Assembly (NCBI RefSeq): GCF_025150245.1
Contig: NZ_CP102279.1
Location: 2,477,423 to 2,541,422, forward strand
DNA from: Dorea formicigenerans
Lineage (GTDB): Bacteria > Bacillota > Clostridia > Lachnospirales > Lachnospiraceae
Length of the DNA stretch: 64,000 bases
Direction: 5' to 3'
Part shown: in pieces, positions 18,471 through 27,408 of the stretch
Numbering within the stretch: the stretch's first letter is position 1
Layout: each line of letters opens with the position of its first letter
The notes under the pieces: model-generated
Told to the model about the DNA's origin: nothing
Databases searched by the model: none
What the model saw: only the letters and a program-made list of their open reading frames with translations
Program-made: the position numbers and the translations under genes

Positions 18471-18599
18471 TTTACATCGCTCCCAACTTACTTATTCCAT
18501 TGAATTTGAAGTCAGAAACCATGTATCACGTTCATTTTCCCTGACCTCACATTAACATAACATCTGTAGCTTCGCAAGATATTTTTTCAAGACTTGCAT

Positions 18600-18845
18600 C
18601 TAATACATCAACTCCGTTCTTTTTCTAAGATAATCACTAATGGCATCTGTGGCATCCATTTCTCCGGTCATTTCCACGACCACCACATACCCTTCATTCA
18701 TGTGAGCATACGGTTGATTGCCGGATTTATCCAGAAAAGTTTCCACTTTCTCAGAAATAGCTTTATCCATATCAGGAATTAAATCTTCAATGTCCTTTAA
18801 CTGCTCCAGATCAACACTAGAATCTATTACCGACTGATTCACCAT
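18600..18845 (-). CDS. Small acidic protein, function unknown
   Basis: An 81-residue ORF with GAGGTG 8 bases before the ATG at 18845 (an in-frame GTG lies at 18854). The sequence is acidic and helical (LEQLKDIEDLIPDMDKAISE), with a more hydrophobic strand (GYVVVVEMTG). I do not recognise the family. It lies upstream of the cut recombinase gene on the same strand and may be an accessory gene of that older element. Confidence 0.5.
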   Translation of the reverse strand: MVNQSVIDSSVDLEQLKDIEDLIPDMDKAISEKVETFLDKSGNQPYAHMNEGYVVVVEMTGEMDATDAISDYLRKRTELMY

Positions 18846-18955
18846 GATGCTCACCTCTTTTCCAACATATTCTTTGTATCAGTTGTCCTATACCTACAAT
18901 TTTCTCAATCACATCACCTTACCTTTCACATTTTGTTCTCAAATTTTATCTATTA

Positions 18956-19117
18956 CTATGGCATTGCATATTCTGTTCGGCGTGTTGGCTTCCATTTGTA
19001 TAACCCGTTGTCAACGTCACAGTCAACCTCTATCAGAGTATTTCTGAATACTGCCAGCTTCTTCGCAAGCCTACCAGTCGTTTCCGGAGTATCTTCGACG
19101 CTCGCCCATAAAATCAT
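18956..19117 (-). CDS. Short 53-codon ORF, function unknown
   Basis: This ORF reads in a coding-like way (EDTPETTGRLAKKLAVFRNT, then a stretch with KWKPTRRTEYAMP at the end). There is no clear ribosome site before its ATG at 19117, so it may be a true small gene or the remnant of a longer one. It lies in the 640-base gap between the small gene at 18600 and the XRE gene at 19490. I do not recognise it. Confidence 0.35.
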   Translation of the reverse strand: MILWASVEDTPETTGRLAKKLAVFRNTLIEVDCDVDNGLYKWKPTRRTEYAMP

Positions 19118-19335
19118 TTACAGGGTTATGGCATCTGTGAGATCAGATTATACAGCTCATGTAATTTTCAAGGTACAAAAGAGTTTTTTTGAATATCCTT
19201 TCACTTATTACAGCCTGGAAACACCAAAATGTTGTTCACTTCAAAAAAATCCTCTCACTAATAAAGCCTGACAGAAGGATTTTACCAACCTCATTTTGCA
19301 ATAATTTGCAAAAAGTATTTATCCTCATCTGTACA

Positions 19336-19420
19336 TTCGCTTTCATGCGAACCTTTATCGTACTGTTATTTTAATTCGCATTCATGCGAATGTCAAGTGT
19401 TTTGTTCGCTTCAATGCGAA
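19336..19420 (+). promoter_or_regulatory. Three operator-like repeats upstream of the XRE gene
   Basis: Three 16-bp dyads of the form TTCGC-N6-GCGAA occur at 19336-19351, 19375-19390 and 19405-19420, on both sides of and just upstream of the -35 box. They are probably binding sites of the regulator encoded at 19490 (autoregulation inferred). Confidence 0.7.
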
Positions 19421-19428
19421 TCTTTCTG

Positions 19429-19457
19429 TTTACATTCACTGTTTTTGGTAGTAAAAT
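19429..19457 (+). promoter_or_regulatory. Promoter of the XRE gene at 19490
   Basis: -35 TTTACA (19429-19434), 17-base spacer, -10 TAAAAT (19452-19457), 33 bases before the start codon and 9 bases after the last operator repeat. Confidence 0.65.
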
Positions 19458-19489
19458 GGATTTATCAAAAAGAAAGTGGGAAATCTGAT

Positions 19490-20065
19490 ATGACAATCGG
19501 TGATAAAATAAAAAAAATCCGGACATTCCGGAATATGACACAGGCAGAACTTGGTGCTGCCCTCGGTTGGGGCGATAAAGGTGCAAATCGTCTTGCCCAA
19601 TATGAAACGAATTACCGGGTTCCCCGCAAAGATCTGGTAACTGAAATGGCTAAGATTCTGGACGTAAACCCACTGACACTACATGAGCCAACCACGATGG
19701 ACGCCTCTGAACTGATGGAAATTCTGTTCTGGATTGATGAATTTAACCCAGCAGCTATTAATCTCTTTCAGTTAGAAACCTATCCGGGTAAAAAATGCAA
19801 TTCCAGTGAGGGTACCGCTGTCCGTTATCATGATTCTGATAACTGGCCGGCTCATCCACCTGTTGGTATGTGGTTCAATTATGGAGTTCTCAATGATTTT
19901 ATGAAAGAATGGCTTCTCAGAAAAGAAGAATTGAAATCCGGTAAAATTACCAGAGATGAGTATTTTGAGTGGAAAATTAACTGGCCACAGACCTGTGATG
20001 GGTGTGGGAAATATGAGCCGAAAAGGCAATGGCGATCTGCAAATGCAGAACTTAGTGAAACTTAG
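19490..20065 (+). CDS. XRE-family regulator
   Basis: A 191-residue protein. Residues about 3-60 are a Cro/CI-type helix-turn-helix (KIKKIRTFRNMTQAELGAAL). The C-terminal two thirds are an uncharacterised region ending with CDGCGKYEPKRQW, which could bind metal. The start at 19490 is the first Met after the promoter; the longer frame would include operator DNA. Three dyads upstream suggest autoregulation. It converges on the ABC exporter genes and may belong to the older element's control circuit. Confidence 0.75.
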   Translation: MTIGDKIKKIRTFRNMTQAELGAALGWGDKGANRLAQYETNYRVPRKDLVTEMAKILDVNPLTLHEPTTMDASELMEILFWIDEFNPAAINLFQLETYPGKKCNSSEGTAVRYHDSDNWPAHPPVGMWFNYGVLNDFMKEWLLRKEELKSGKITRDEYFEWKINWPQTCDGCGKYEPKRQWRSANAELSET

Positions 20066-20105
20066 CAAAACTTAAATTTATTATGTTTTTTCTCTTTAAC
20101 CAAAG

Positions 20106-20152
20106 AAAAAAGCACTGAAAACCATCAGTCCAACGGTTTTCAGTGCTTTTTT
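20106..20152. terminator. Bidirectional terminator
   Basis: A long stem (20106-20123 with 20135-20152; AGCACTGAAAACC paired with GGTTTTCAGTGCT) is flanked by A and T runs. It separates the XRE gene from the convergent ABC exporter operon and can serve both strands. Confidence 0.88.
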
Positions 20153-20268
20153 CATATTGCTCTATTGAATTTTCCTCATTCCACCTATACAAGTGAAACT
20201 TAGAGAAACTTAAATTAAATCTCTTTCAGACAATTCAATTTGGATATTCACCAACTGTGGATTATTTC

Positions 20269-22008
20269 TCAGTGGGCCAGTTTCCAGCTTACTGCCTGCT
20301 GCCTTGCATCCACAAATCTCTTATAAATGCCTTCCTGCTTCATTAGTTGCTCATGTGTTCCCTGCTGTACAATTCTTCCTTTGTCAACAACCACAATCTG
20401 GTCTGCATGTCTGACCGTTTTTAATCTGTGGGCAATCATAATAATCGTTTTTTCCTTTGTAAGTGCATCTACTGCATCCATCAGCTCCTTTTCATTCTCT
20501 GGATCAACATTTGCCGTTGCTTCATCCAATATGACGATTGGCGCATCCTTCATAATCGCTCTGGCTATCGAAATACGCTGTTTCTCACCGCCGGAAAGTG
20601 TGGCTCCACCTTCTCCAATCACTGTGTCGTACCCATCCGGAAGTTTGCTGATAAAATCATGACAGCACGCTTTCTTCGCCGCTTCCACCACTTCCTCATG
20701 ACTTGCATCCTGACGTCCGAATTTAATATTATTCTCAATGGTGTCTGCGAACAAATACACCGACTGAAATACAAATGAAAAATTACGCATCAGACTGTTC
20801 ATGCTGTAGTCTTTTACATTCACACCTCCAAGTGTCACTTCCCCGGAATCCACATCCCAGAACCTGGCAATCAGATTGCAAAGTGTTGATTTTCCTCCAC
20901 CAGATGGTCCAACGATTGCTGTCGTCGTTTTCTGCGGAATAGAGAGCGATATATCATCAATGATCTTCCGTTTGTCATAAGAAAACGAAACATTAGAAAG
21001 TCTAATATCGTAATTTTCCGGCTGTATTTCTTTACCGTCGATATCCATGGTATCCAGCTCCAATATTGCATTTGCTTTATCTACACATACGCTTACCACA
21101 TGTAAAAGAGATGAATAATTTCCTGCACATTCCAGACTGGCATAAAGCATAAATGCTGAGATTGTCATACCAATTGCATAGACCGCACTCATAGTTCCAT
21201 TAATATAAAAATATGCACTGCATGCTACGATTACTGCACCTGTGGTTTTTGTTATGACGCTTTGCAGAAAATGATAAGGGACAAACAACATCTCCATCTT
21301 TGTATTAATCTTTTCGCATGCTTCATTTGCATCATTTAATCTTTTTGCCTGTTTTCCAAGCAGGTTGTATGATTTTACTTCTGATATTCCCTGCAGATAC
21401 TCCATGATCTGATTTACAAGCTCTGTATCGCATACCACTTTTTGCTCTGAATCGTTTTTCCCTGCATTCTGCATCACAGCATTTACACCAAAGAAAATAA
21501 GCACTCCTGCTGCAGCTGTCAGTCCAATTCTCCAGTCAAAAAGAAACAGCATAAGAATGATCATGGATGTTTCCAGAATTCCCTGCATGGTCAGCATAAC
21601 CACTCTCGCAGCTACATCGCCAAGTGTTTCCATTGTATTCGTCGTAATAGAAGAAATTTCCCCGATGCTGTTGGCATTAAAATATCCCATCGGCAGATAG
21701 CGCAGATGCTCTGCAATCTTGATTCTCATAAAAGCACTCGCATTATATCCTCCTTCTGTCTGAAGCACTGTAGAGTATCTCTTACAGATGACATCAACTA
21801 CAATTGCAATCACCATGATCGCAATTGAACCACCAATATATTTTCCTATTGGTTTTCCACTCATCAAACCAATCAATATGTACATAATAGCCGGTATCTT
21901 CATTGCTGAAGCGAGAGCCTCTATAAGTCCGATCACTATCGACAGTTTAAATTTATTACCATTTTCCCTACCTGAAAAACGAAAGAATTTTGCCAGAATT
22001 CCAAACAT
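20269..22008 (-). CDS. ABC exporter half-transporter (permease-ATPase), second gene of pair
   Basis: A 579-residue type IV ABC half-transporter: N-terminal six-helix membrane domain (about 1-310) and C-terminal ATPase. The ATPase has Walker A GPSGGGKST, signature LSGGEKQR, Walker B VILDEATANVD and the H-loop IAHRLKTV. Its start lies one base after the stop of the upstream partner, so the two very likely form a heterodimer. Substrate is unknown. Drug or peptide export is the default guess for a TetR-linked pair; some pairs of this type near ECF genes instead import metallophores. Confidence 0.85.
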   Translation of the reverse strand: MFGILAKFFRFSGRENGNKFKLSIVIGLIEALASAMKIPAIMYILIGLMSGKPIGKYIGGSIAIMVIAIVVDVICKRYSTVLQTEGGYNASAFMRIKIAEHLRYLPMGYFNANSIGEISSITTNTMETLGDVAARVVMLTMQGILETSMIILMLFLFDWRIGLTAAAGVLIFFGVNAVMQNAGKNDSEQKVVCDTELVNQIMEYLQGISEVKSYNLLGKQAKRLNDANEACEKINTKMEMLFVPYHFLQSVITKTTGAVIVACSAYFYINGTMSAVYAIGMTISAFMLYASLECAGNYSSLLHVVSVCVDKANAILELDTMDIDGKEIQPENYDIRLSNVSFSYDKRKIIDDISLSIPQKTTTAIVGPSGGGKSTLCNLIARFWDVDSGEVTLGGVNVKDYSMNSLMRNFSFVFQSVYLFADTIENNIKFGRQDASHEEVVEAAKKACCHDFISKLPDGYDTVIGEGGATLSGGEKQRISIARAIMKDAPIVILDEATANVDPENEKELMDAVDALTKEKTIIMIAHRLKTVRHADQIVVVDKGRIVQQGTHEQLMKQEGIYKRFVDARQQAVSWKLAH

Positions 22009-22009
22009 A

Positions 22010-23764
22010 TCATTCTCCCTCCTTCACCGTATCTTTTACAGAAATATGGGCATCCCACATTTCCTTATAAAGCGGGCATAACATCAGTAGTTCCTCATGT
22101 GTACCATGTGCTGTTACATTTCCATCATTTACGACAAAGATCTGATCACTGTCCTTAACGGTAGAAAGCCTGTGTGCGATTACGATCAGTGTCTTCCCTG
22201 CTACCAGTTTTGCAATAGAATTCTGCAGAATCGCCTCATTTTCCGGATCCGTATAAGCAGTTGCCTCATCAAGAATTACAATCGGAGCATCCTTCAGCAT
22301 TGCCCTTGCAATGGAGATACGCTGCCTCTCTCCTCCTGACAGATGTCCTCCTGCACCTCCTACAACCGTATCAAATCCGTTCTCAAGCTGCATGATAAAT
22401 TCATAGCATCCGCTTTTCTTTGTCACCTCGATGATCTGTTCATCTGTAGCCTCCGGATTTCCCTGTCTAATATTTTCACGTACCGTTTCATTGAACAGAT
22501 AATTATCCTGTGCAACATATGCAATTTTCCGATTAAAATCTGCAAGCGACATTTCTTTGACATCAACTCCACCGATTTTAATACTTCCGGAATCCACATC
22601 CCACAAGGACGCAATCAGCTTTGCGATGGTTGACTTTCCGCTTCCGGAAGGTCCTACGATTGCATTTACCGTTCCTGCTTTTAGCTCCATAGTTACTCCA
22701 TGCAGAATCTCTTTGTCGTGATAACCAAACCTGACATTTTCAAGTGTAACGGAGTTATCTTTTGGAACACTTTTACTTTTCTCTGGACGTTCAAGCTCCG
22801 GCTGTTCCAGAATTCCTGCCACTTCACCAACAATCACTCCGATCTTGCCAAGATCATCTGTATAGGAACCCACTGTGATCAACGGTCCAACGATTCCAAG
22901 TGATAAAATAATGCAGATGACAAAATCTGAAATCGCAAGTGTTCCATTGGCTACATAATGTGCCCCAAACGGCAATACCGTAAGAAGCGTATAAGGTGTG
23001 ACCACCATCATCAGTCCATGAAAGATCGAGCACCGTTTCATCCAGGAAATAAAGGAATCTGCATATTCAAAAGCCGCCTTTGTAAATTTGGCATAAGAAC
23101 TTTCTGTCTTTCCAAATGCCTTGATCACTTCGATTCCGTCAATATATTCCACTGCCGCATCATTCAGATCTTTTGTTGTCTGAACCGTTCTCTCGAAGCT
23201 TGGTTTATAATCCAGCATCATTCCAAAATAGGAAAGAAATCCCACTATAACCGGCACCAATGACCAGAGTGCCAGTCTCCAGTCTGTCAGGAAGAAATAA
23301 ATCAAAATCACAATCGGTGCCAGCAGATTGGACGTGAATTCCGGGACAATATGCGCCAGTGTTGTCTCGATACTGTCGATTCTTTCCACCATAATATTTT
23401 TAAATGTACCGGAAGGTGTGTCTTTCACATAGCCAAGAGGTACCCGCGCCAGCTTGTCACAGCAGGATTTTCTTATATTTGCAAGTACTGCAAACGTTGC
23501 TTTATGTGACAATGCTGTCGAAAGTGAATGAAGCAGTTCTGCAATGATAAACGATAATGCAATCAGAACCGCTTTTGCAAGATATATTTCAAACTCCTTT
23601 TCACCATTTAAAAACAGCTTTACTATATCTGCAATAATAAAATACGGCAAAATCTTAAAAACCACATTTCCGATTGCAAGTAACACACTCCATACATAGG
23701 CAATTCTTTTTTGTCCGGCCCATGTCAGGATCCAGCTGATTGCCGACTTCTTTTTTTCTTTCAC
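22010..23764 (-). CDS. ABC exporter half-transporter (permease-ATPase), first gene of pair
   Basis: A 584-residue half-transporter with a membrane domain and an ATPase: Walker A GPSGSGKST, signature LSGGERQR, Walker B VILDEATAYTD, H-loop IAHRLSTV. The start is GTG at 23764 with AAGGAG 9 bases upstream; there is no in-frame ATG with a ribosome site. Both sites of the presumed heterodimer keep the catalytic Glu. It follows tetR on the same strand, separated by a hairpin at 23833-23863 that may be a terminator or attenuator. Confidence 0.85.
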   Translation of the reverse strand: MKEKKKSAISWILTWAGQKRIAYVWSVLLAIGNVVFKILPYFIIADIVKLFLNGEKEFEIYLAKAVLIALSFIIAELLHSLSTALSHKATFAVLANIRKSCCDKLARVPLGYVKDTPSGTFKNIMVERIDSIETTLAHIVPEFTSNLLAPIVILIYFFLTDWRLALWSLVPVIVGFLSYFGMMLDYKPSFERTVQTTKDLNDAAVEYIDGIEVIKAFGKTESSYAKFTKAAFEYADSFISWMKRCSIFHGLMMVVTPYTLLTVLPFGAHYVANGTLAISDFVICIILSLGIVGPLITVGSYTDDLGKIGVIVGEVAGILEQPELERPEKSKSVPKDNSVTLENVRFGYHDKEILHGVTMELKAGTVNAIVGPSGSGKSTIAKLIASLWDVDSGSIKIGGVDVKEMSLADFNRKIAYVAQDNYLFNETVRENIRQGNPEATDEQIIEVTKKSGCYEFIMQLENGFDTVVGGAGGHLSGGERQRISIARAMLKDAPIVILDEATAYTDPENEAILQNSIAKLVAGKTLIVIAHRLSTVKDSDQIFVVNDGNVTAHGTHEELLMLCPLYKEMWDAHISVKDTVKEGE

Positions 23765-23832
23765 ATTCGTTCACTCCTTACTTTGGTTTTATTGTTGTTT
23801 CTTTCATTAGTTTATTCTAACTCATATATAAT

Positions 23833-23863
23833 AAAATAGGTGGCTTACTGGCATTAGCCACCT
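23833..23863 (-). terminator. Hairpin between tetR and the ABC genes
   Basis: An 8-bp stem AGGTGGCT/AGCCACCT (23838-23845 with 23856-23863) is followed on the minus strand by ATTTTATT. It would stop or attenuate transcription from tetR into the exporter genes. Confidence 0.65.
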
Positions 23864-23875
23864 GACTTACATTAG

Positions 23876-24505
23876 TTATACCGGGAATTCAATATTCCAC
23901 AATCGTTCCCAGCCACCTGTATTGAATTCTTTCAGCTGATGCACATTTTTCTTTGCAGTCTCCCTGTCTATATCATGCTCAATGATCTGAAATACTGATG
24001 AAAAAAATCCCGTATAGATCATATGCATAAGGCTTTCCTCTACAATCGGTATTTTCACACCGTTCTCTTTCATCTTTTCCATATATTTCAGGCTGGACTT
24101 CATTTCCCGTTCTACCATATTGTGTATGAATAGTTCAAATTTTCCACTGTCTCCACATTTCAACAATAATCTGAAATTATCATAATGATCATAAATATAA
24201 TCAACCATCTGCTCCATTCCATCACTGGATGTATACGACATATTCCTTGTCTGATCACTGGCCGAAAGCTTTTCAAACTCCTCAACGATCTGATCATAAA
24301 TCTGATAAATGTGTTCCATATAGGGATCTGTCAGTGCATCAAAAAGTGCCTCTTTCGTCGGATAATATTTGTAAAATGCACCAGTAGTAAGTCCGGCATC
24401 TTTTACAATGTTTCTTAAAGATGCTCCGGTCAGACCATCTTTCAGGAAATGTTTTCTGGCTGTATTTAATATATTTTTTTGTGTATCTTCTGCTTTTGTC
24501 GACAT
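23876..24505 (-). CDS. TetR-family repressor
   Basis: A 209-residue TetR regulator. The N-terminal helix-turn-helix contains DGLTGASLRNIVKDAGLTTG and AFYKYYPTKEALF. The C-terminal ligand domain is unassigned. The start at 24505 is used because the longer frame to 24559 runs through a palindromic operator. It probably represses itself and the downstream ABC pair, releasing on a small ligand that is likely an exporter substrate. Confidence 0.85.
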   Translation of the reverse strand: MSTKAEDTQKNILNTARKHFLKDGLTGASLRNIVKDAGLTTGAFYKYYPTKEALFDALTDPYMEHIYQIYDQIVEEFEKLSASDQTRNMSYTSSDGMEQMVDYIYDHYDNFRLLLKCGDSGKFELFIHNMVEREMKSSLKYMEKMKENGVKIPIVEESLMHMIYTGFFSSVFQIIEHDIDRETAKKNVHQLKEFNTGGWERLWNIEFPV

Positions 24506-24534
24506 TCTTTTCGTATCCTCTAAAGTTCTTTCCA

Positions 24535-24593
24535 AAAATATAACAGTGCTATATAGCACTGTTATATTTTAACTCATTACAGGAATTTGTCAA
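24535..24593 (-). promoter_or_regulatory. tetR promoter with 36-bp palindromic operator
   Basis: Bases 24535-24570 form a perfect 36-bp palindrome with half site ATATAACAGTGCTAT. It overlaps the -10 box (TAAAAT, 24566-24571), with the -35 TTGACA at 24588-24593 and a 16-base spacer on the minus strand. This is the expected place for TetR autoregulation. Confidence 0.8.
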
Positions 24594-24627
24594 GTCTGCT
24601 GTTTCGATTTTTTATTTTCCCGTGTAT

Positions 24628-24899
24628 TCAATTTTCACTTAGCAGATGCATCTGTAGTTTGATTTTGCCGTCGTCACACCACATGATTCTCTTCAGCATC
24701 TTTCCTTTTGACCAATATAAACTTTTCATTGCTATATATAAGAACGGAACCATGATTCTGCGTGTTGCCTTTCCAATTTGTACAAACTGTCCACCATCAA
24801 AAAATACATGCTTTAACGGTATTTTTGCCTATGTCAGAAATGCCATGGCAAGATCTGCACCAATCGAAGATGCAACTACAAGTTCTATTTCTTTGATTC
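24628..24899 (-). pseudogene. Alpha/beta-hydrolase gene remnant
   Basis: The minus-strand frame ending at 24628 reads GIKEIELVVASSIGADLAMA, an in-frame TAG, then HVFFDGGQFVQIGKATRRIM and YWSKGKMLKRIMWCDD. This looks like the nucleophile-elbow region and later part of an alpha/beta hydrolase. The N-terminus is missing, there is an internal stop, and the end is truncated. Recognition is by recall of the family. Confidence 0.6.
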
Positions 24900-24905
24900 C
24901 ATGTT

Positions 24906-25120
24906 TAAGCCTCCTCTTCGACTTTTTCAAAATCTACTGTCAGTTCCTTCATAGAAATTTTTACCACCTTAAAACCATACTGCAAAAGTTCCTTTTTGAA
25001 TGTAAGGAACGAATGATCTATAGGCACTCCGGCAATGTTTTCAATTTCAGCAAAAGTCAACTTGAAATCGTCTGTTTTATTTTTATTGATTCACTTCCAT
25101 AAAGGATTATATTTGCTCAT
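24906..25120 (-). pseudogene. Decayed small conserved gene (MSKYNPLW type)
   Basis: From an ATG at 25120 the frame reads MSKYNPLWK, a TGA at codon 10, then FKLTFAEIENIAGVPIDHSF and FKKELLQYGFKVVK. A one-base deletion in an A run near 24960 then shifts the frame (ISMKELTVDFEKVEE resumes in the next frame). Two lesions show decay. The intact family is a small conserved protein of unknown function in Clostridia, often next to such hydrolases. Confidence 0.6.
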
Positions 25121-25168
25121 AATTATCATTCATCTACTTTCCAAAACTATTTACAATATCCTTTGCCA

Positions 25169-26659
25169 TCAGTCAGATTTACTCCACTTGCCACAACACT
25201 TTTCCTGGATAAAATATTTTCTTATCTTCTCCATTCCTTCTGCATCCATCTGATACTGATCTGCAATAGTTCCATTTTCAAAATGAATGACATCAGTGCA
25301 ACACTCTATAATCAGTTCCAAATCATGTGTGATCACATAAACCGAAATTCCGGTATCCCACACTTCTCTTAGAACCTCTGCAACCTCCAGCATATGCTTA
25401 TGATCAAGACCACTGGTTGGTTCATCCAAAAACAGCACAGAGCGCCCGGAGGCAATTGCAGATGCGATAGCCGCCCGCTGCTTCTGACCTCCGGAAAGTG
25501 ACATTGGATGACGGTCTTTGACTTTTATCAGATCCAGCATATCAAGAAATTTGTCTGCTTCTTTCTCATTTTCTTCTTTCATGCTAATCATAACTTCATC
25601 CTGTATTGTCTCTGTAAAAAGCTGATGATTCACTTCCTGCATAACCATATAACAGGCTTTCAGCCTTTCTTTTGGTCTGTAAGTTTTTCCATTCCAGATG
25701 ATTGTGCCACATTGTTTTTCCAAACCACAGAAACAACGGGAAAAAGTAGATTTTCCAGCTCCATTATTGCCCGTAATTGCGACAATCCGATTTGCCGGAA
25801 TCTCACATTCTCTGATATATAAAATCTGTGGACCATTCTTATATGCAAAATTAAAATCATGAAGTTCCATTGTGGTTCTTTCTGATATCAACATCTCTGG
25901 CATAAGGAGATTTTCCAGAACATAAGCCCGCAGTCCCATCTCTTCTCGCTTTTCTTCTGTCAGATTTTCAAACTCTGTGGCTGAATAATCCTGAATAATC
26001 TGTCCCTCTTTCATATAAATAAACCGATCCGCCAGCCCACGCAGATAATACAGGCGATGCTCCGATATAATAATCGTTTTTCCCTGTTCCTTCCAGTGGG
26101 CGATTATTCTTCGCAGATCCATGATTGAAGCTGCATCCAGATTAGAAGAGGGTTCGTCCAGGACAAAAATATCCGGTTTCATAATAGAAACCCCTGCACA
26201 GGCAATCTTCTGCTTCTCTCCACCTGAAAGCTGAAAAATATTGCGTCCAATCAATTTTTTCAGATGCAGCTCCTGAATTGTAGCCTGCAATCGATCTTTG
26301 ATTTCTTCCTTTGGCATTCCAAGATTTTCACATCCAAAAGTAATCTCGCTTGTTGTATCTACATTAAAAAACTGTGACCGTGGATTTTGAAAAACACTTC
26401 CAACAATTTTTGCTGTATCATACAGTGGCTGCTGCGAAACATTTATCCCATTTATCCATATCTCACCAGTTAATTTTCCTTCATAATAATGTGGAATCAA
26501 CCCATTGATCATTCGAGTGAGTGTTGTTTTTCCACAACCGCTCTCCCCACATAGCACAATAACCTGACCATCTTCTATCTCCAGATCAATATCCCGGATT
26601 CCCACAGAATATTCATTATTTTCTCCATATGTAAATGTTGCATGATCTATTTTTATCAT
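25169..26659 (-). CDS. ECF transporter ATPase, two fused ABC domains
   Basis: A 496-residue protein with two complete ABC ATPase domains. The first (about 1-230) has Walker A GESGCGKTT and signature LSGGEKQK. The second (about 265-490) has GNNGAGKST, signature LSGGQKQR and Walker B VLFLDEPTSGLD. It replaces the separate EcfA1/EcfA2 subunits and powers an energy-coupling-factor importer together with EcfT (gap 11 bases) and the S component. GAGGTA precedes the start. It is the last gene of the three-gene operon. Confidence 0.88.
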   Translation of the reverse strand: MIKIDHATFTYGENNEYSVGIRDIDLEIEDGQVIVLCGESGCGKTTLTRMINGLIPHYYEGKLTGEIWINGINVSQQPLYDTAKIVGSVFQNPRSQFFNVDTTSEITFGCENLGMPKEEIKDRLQATIQELHLKKLIGRNIFQLSGGEKQKIACAGVSIMKPDIFVLDEPSSNLDAASIMDLRRIIAHWKEQGKTIIISEHRLYYLRGLADRFIYMKEGQIIQDYSATEFENLTEEKREEMGLRAYVLENLLMPEMLISERTTMELHDFNFAYKNGPQILYIRECEIPANRIVAITGNNGAGKSTFSRCFCGLEKQCGTIIWNGKTYRPKERLKACYMVMQEVNHQLFTETIQDEVMISMKEENEKEADKFLDMLDLIKVKDRHPMSLSGGQKQRAAIASAIASGRSVLFLDEPTSGLDHKHMLEVAEVLREVWDTGISVYVITHDLELIIECCTDVIHFENGTIADQYQMDAEGMEKIRKYFIQEKCCGKWSKSD

Positions 26660-26670
26660 AATGTACTACC

Positions 26671-27408
26671 TCAAAAAACAATATACTGATGCAAAAAGAA
26701 CAATATAAAGCATGCAAAGCAAACAACAATGGCACTAAAATCCTGTACATGAAAGCCAATCTCGCAGACATTGGTTCTTCTGACCGGTGCACCAAGTCCC
26801 CTTGTTAGAGCTGCTGCAGACAGCTCATCACCAATTTTTATTACGGATACCATCAATGGTATCAGCCGGTATTCAATCATAAGGAATGGATTTTTACCAC
26901 CAAAACGGATATTTCTCATTTTCATTGCATCCCGGATTGCCTGATATTCTTCCTTGATTGTAGGAAAGAAACGGAAAATAACTGACAACGGTATTATGAT
27001 TTTTTCTGTGACATGCATCCGCTCCATTGCACTGATAAACTCACTTACAGATGTAGAAGAAATCAGATATGCGCCTGTCATAATTCCCGGTGCAAAACGC
27101 GTCATAATTGATGTTGCTGCCAATATCAGAAAAGAAATCATACCACTCCAAACATTCAATGCCAGCCGCTCCAGTACAAAGCATACCGCATAGAGAACTG
27201 CATATTTACCGGCTGTTTTGAATTTGTGCTCTGACAAAATCAATGCAAATGGTATAAGGCTTAGTATTGGTTTCACTATATTCATGATTCCATCATTGCT
27301 GGTACTGAACATCAATGTTGTAATCGTTATAAGCATAAACAATTTTGTTCTAGGATCTAAAACAATTCCATTTCTGCTGTCAACAGTAGCAGATAATATC
27401 TCATCCAT
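26671..27408 (-). CDS. ECF transporter transmembrane subunit EcfT
   Basis: A 245-residue membrane protein with several hydrophobic segments and the EcfT coupling motif ALTRGLG near residue 200. The start is set at 27408, where its ATG overlaps the stop of the S-component gene (TAATG). A longer frame to 27516 lies inside the upstream gene. EcfT links the ATPases to the substrate-binding S component. Confidence 0.82.
   Translation of the reverse strand: MDEILSATVDSRNGIVLDPRTKLFMLITITTLMFSTSNDGIMNIVKPILSLIPFALILSEHKFKTAGKYAVLYAVCFVLERLALNVWSGMISFLILAATSIMTRFAPGIMTGAYLISSTSVSEFISAMERMHVTEKIIIPLSVIFRFFPTIKEEYQAIRDAMKMRNIRFGGKNPFLMIEYRLIPLMVSVIKIGDELSAAALTRGLGAPVRRTNVCEIGFHVQDFSAIVVCFACFILFFLHQYIVF

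Noticed and set aside
19140-19330. A possible tRNA, rRNA spacer or insertion-sequence remnant in the AT-rich gap.
   Set aside because: No cloverleaf, no terminal repeats and no transposase-like frame could be found by eye.
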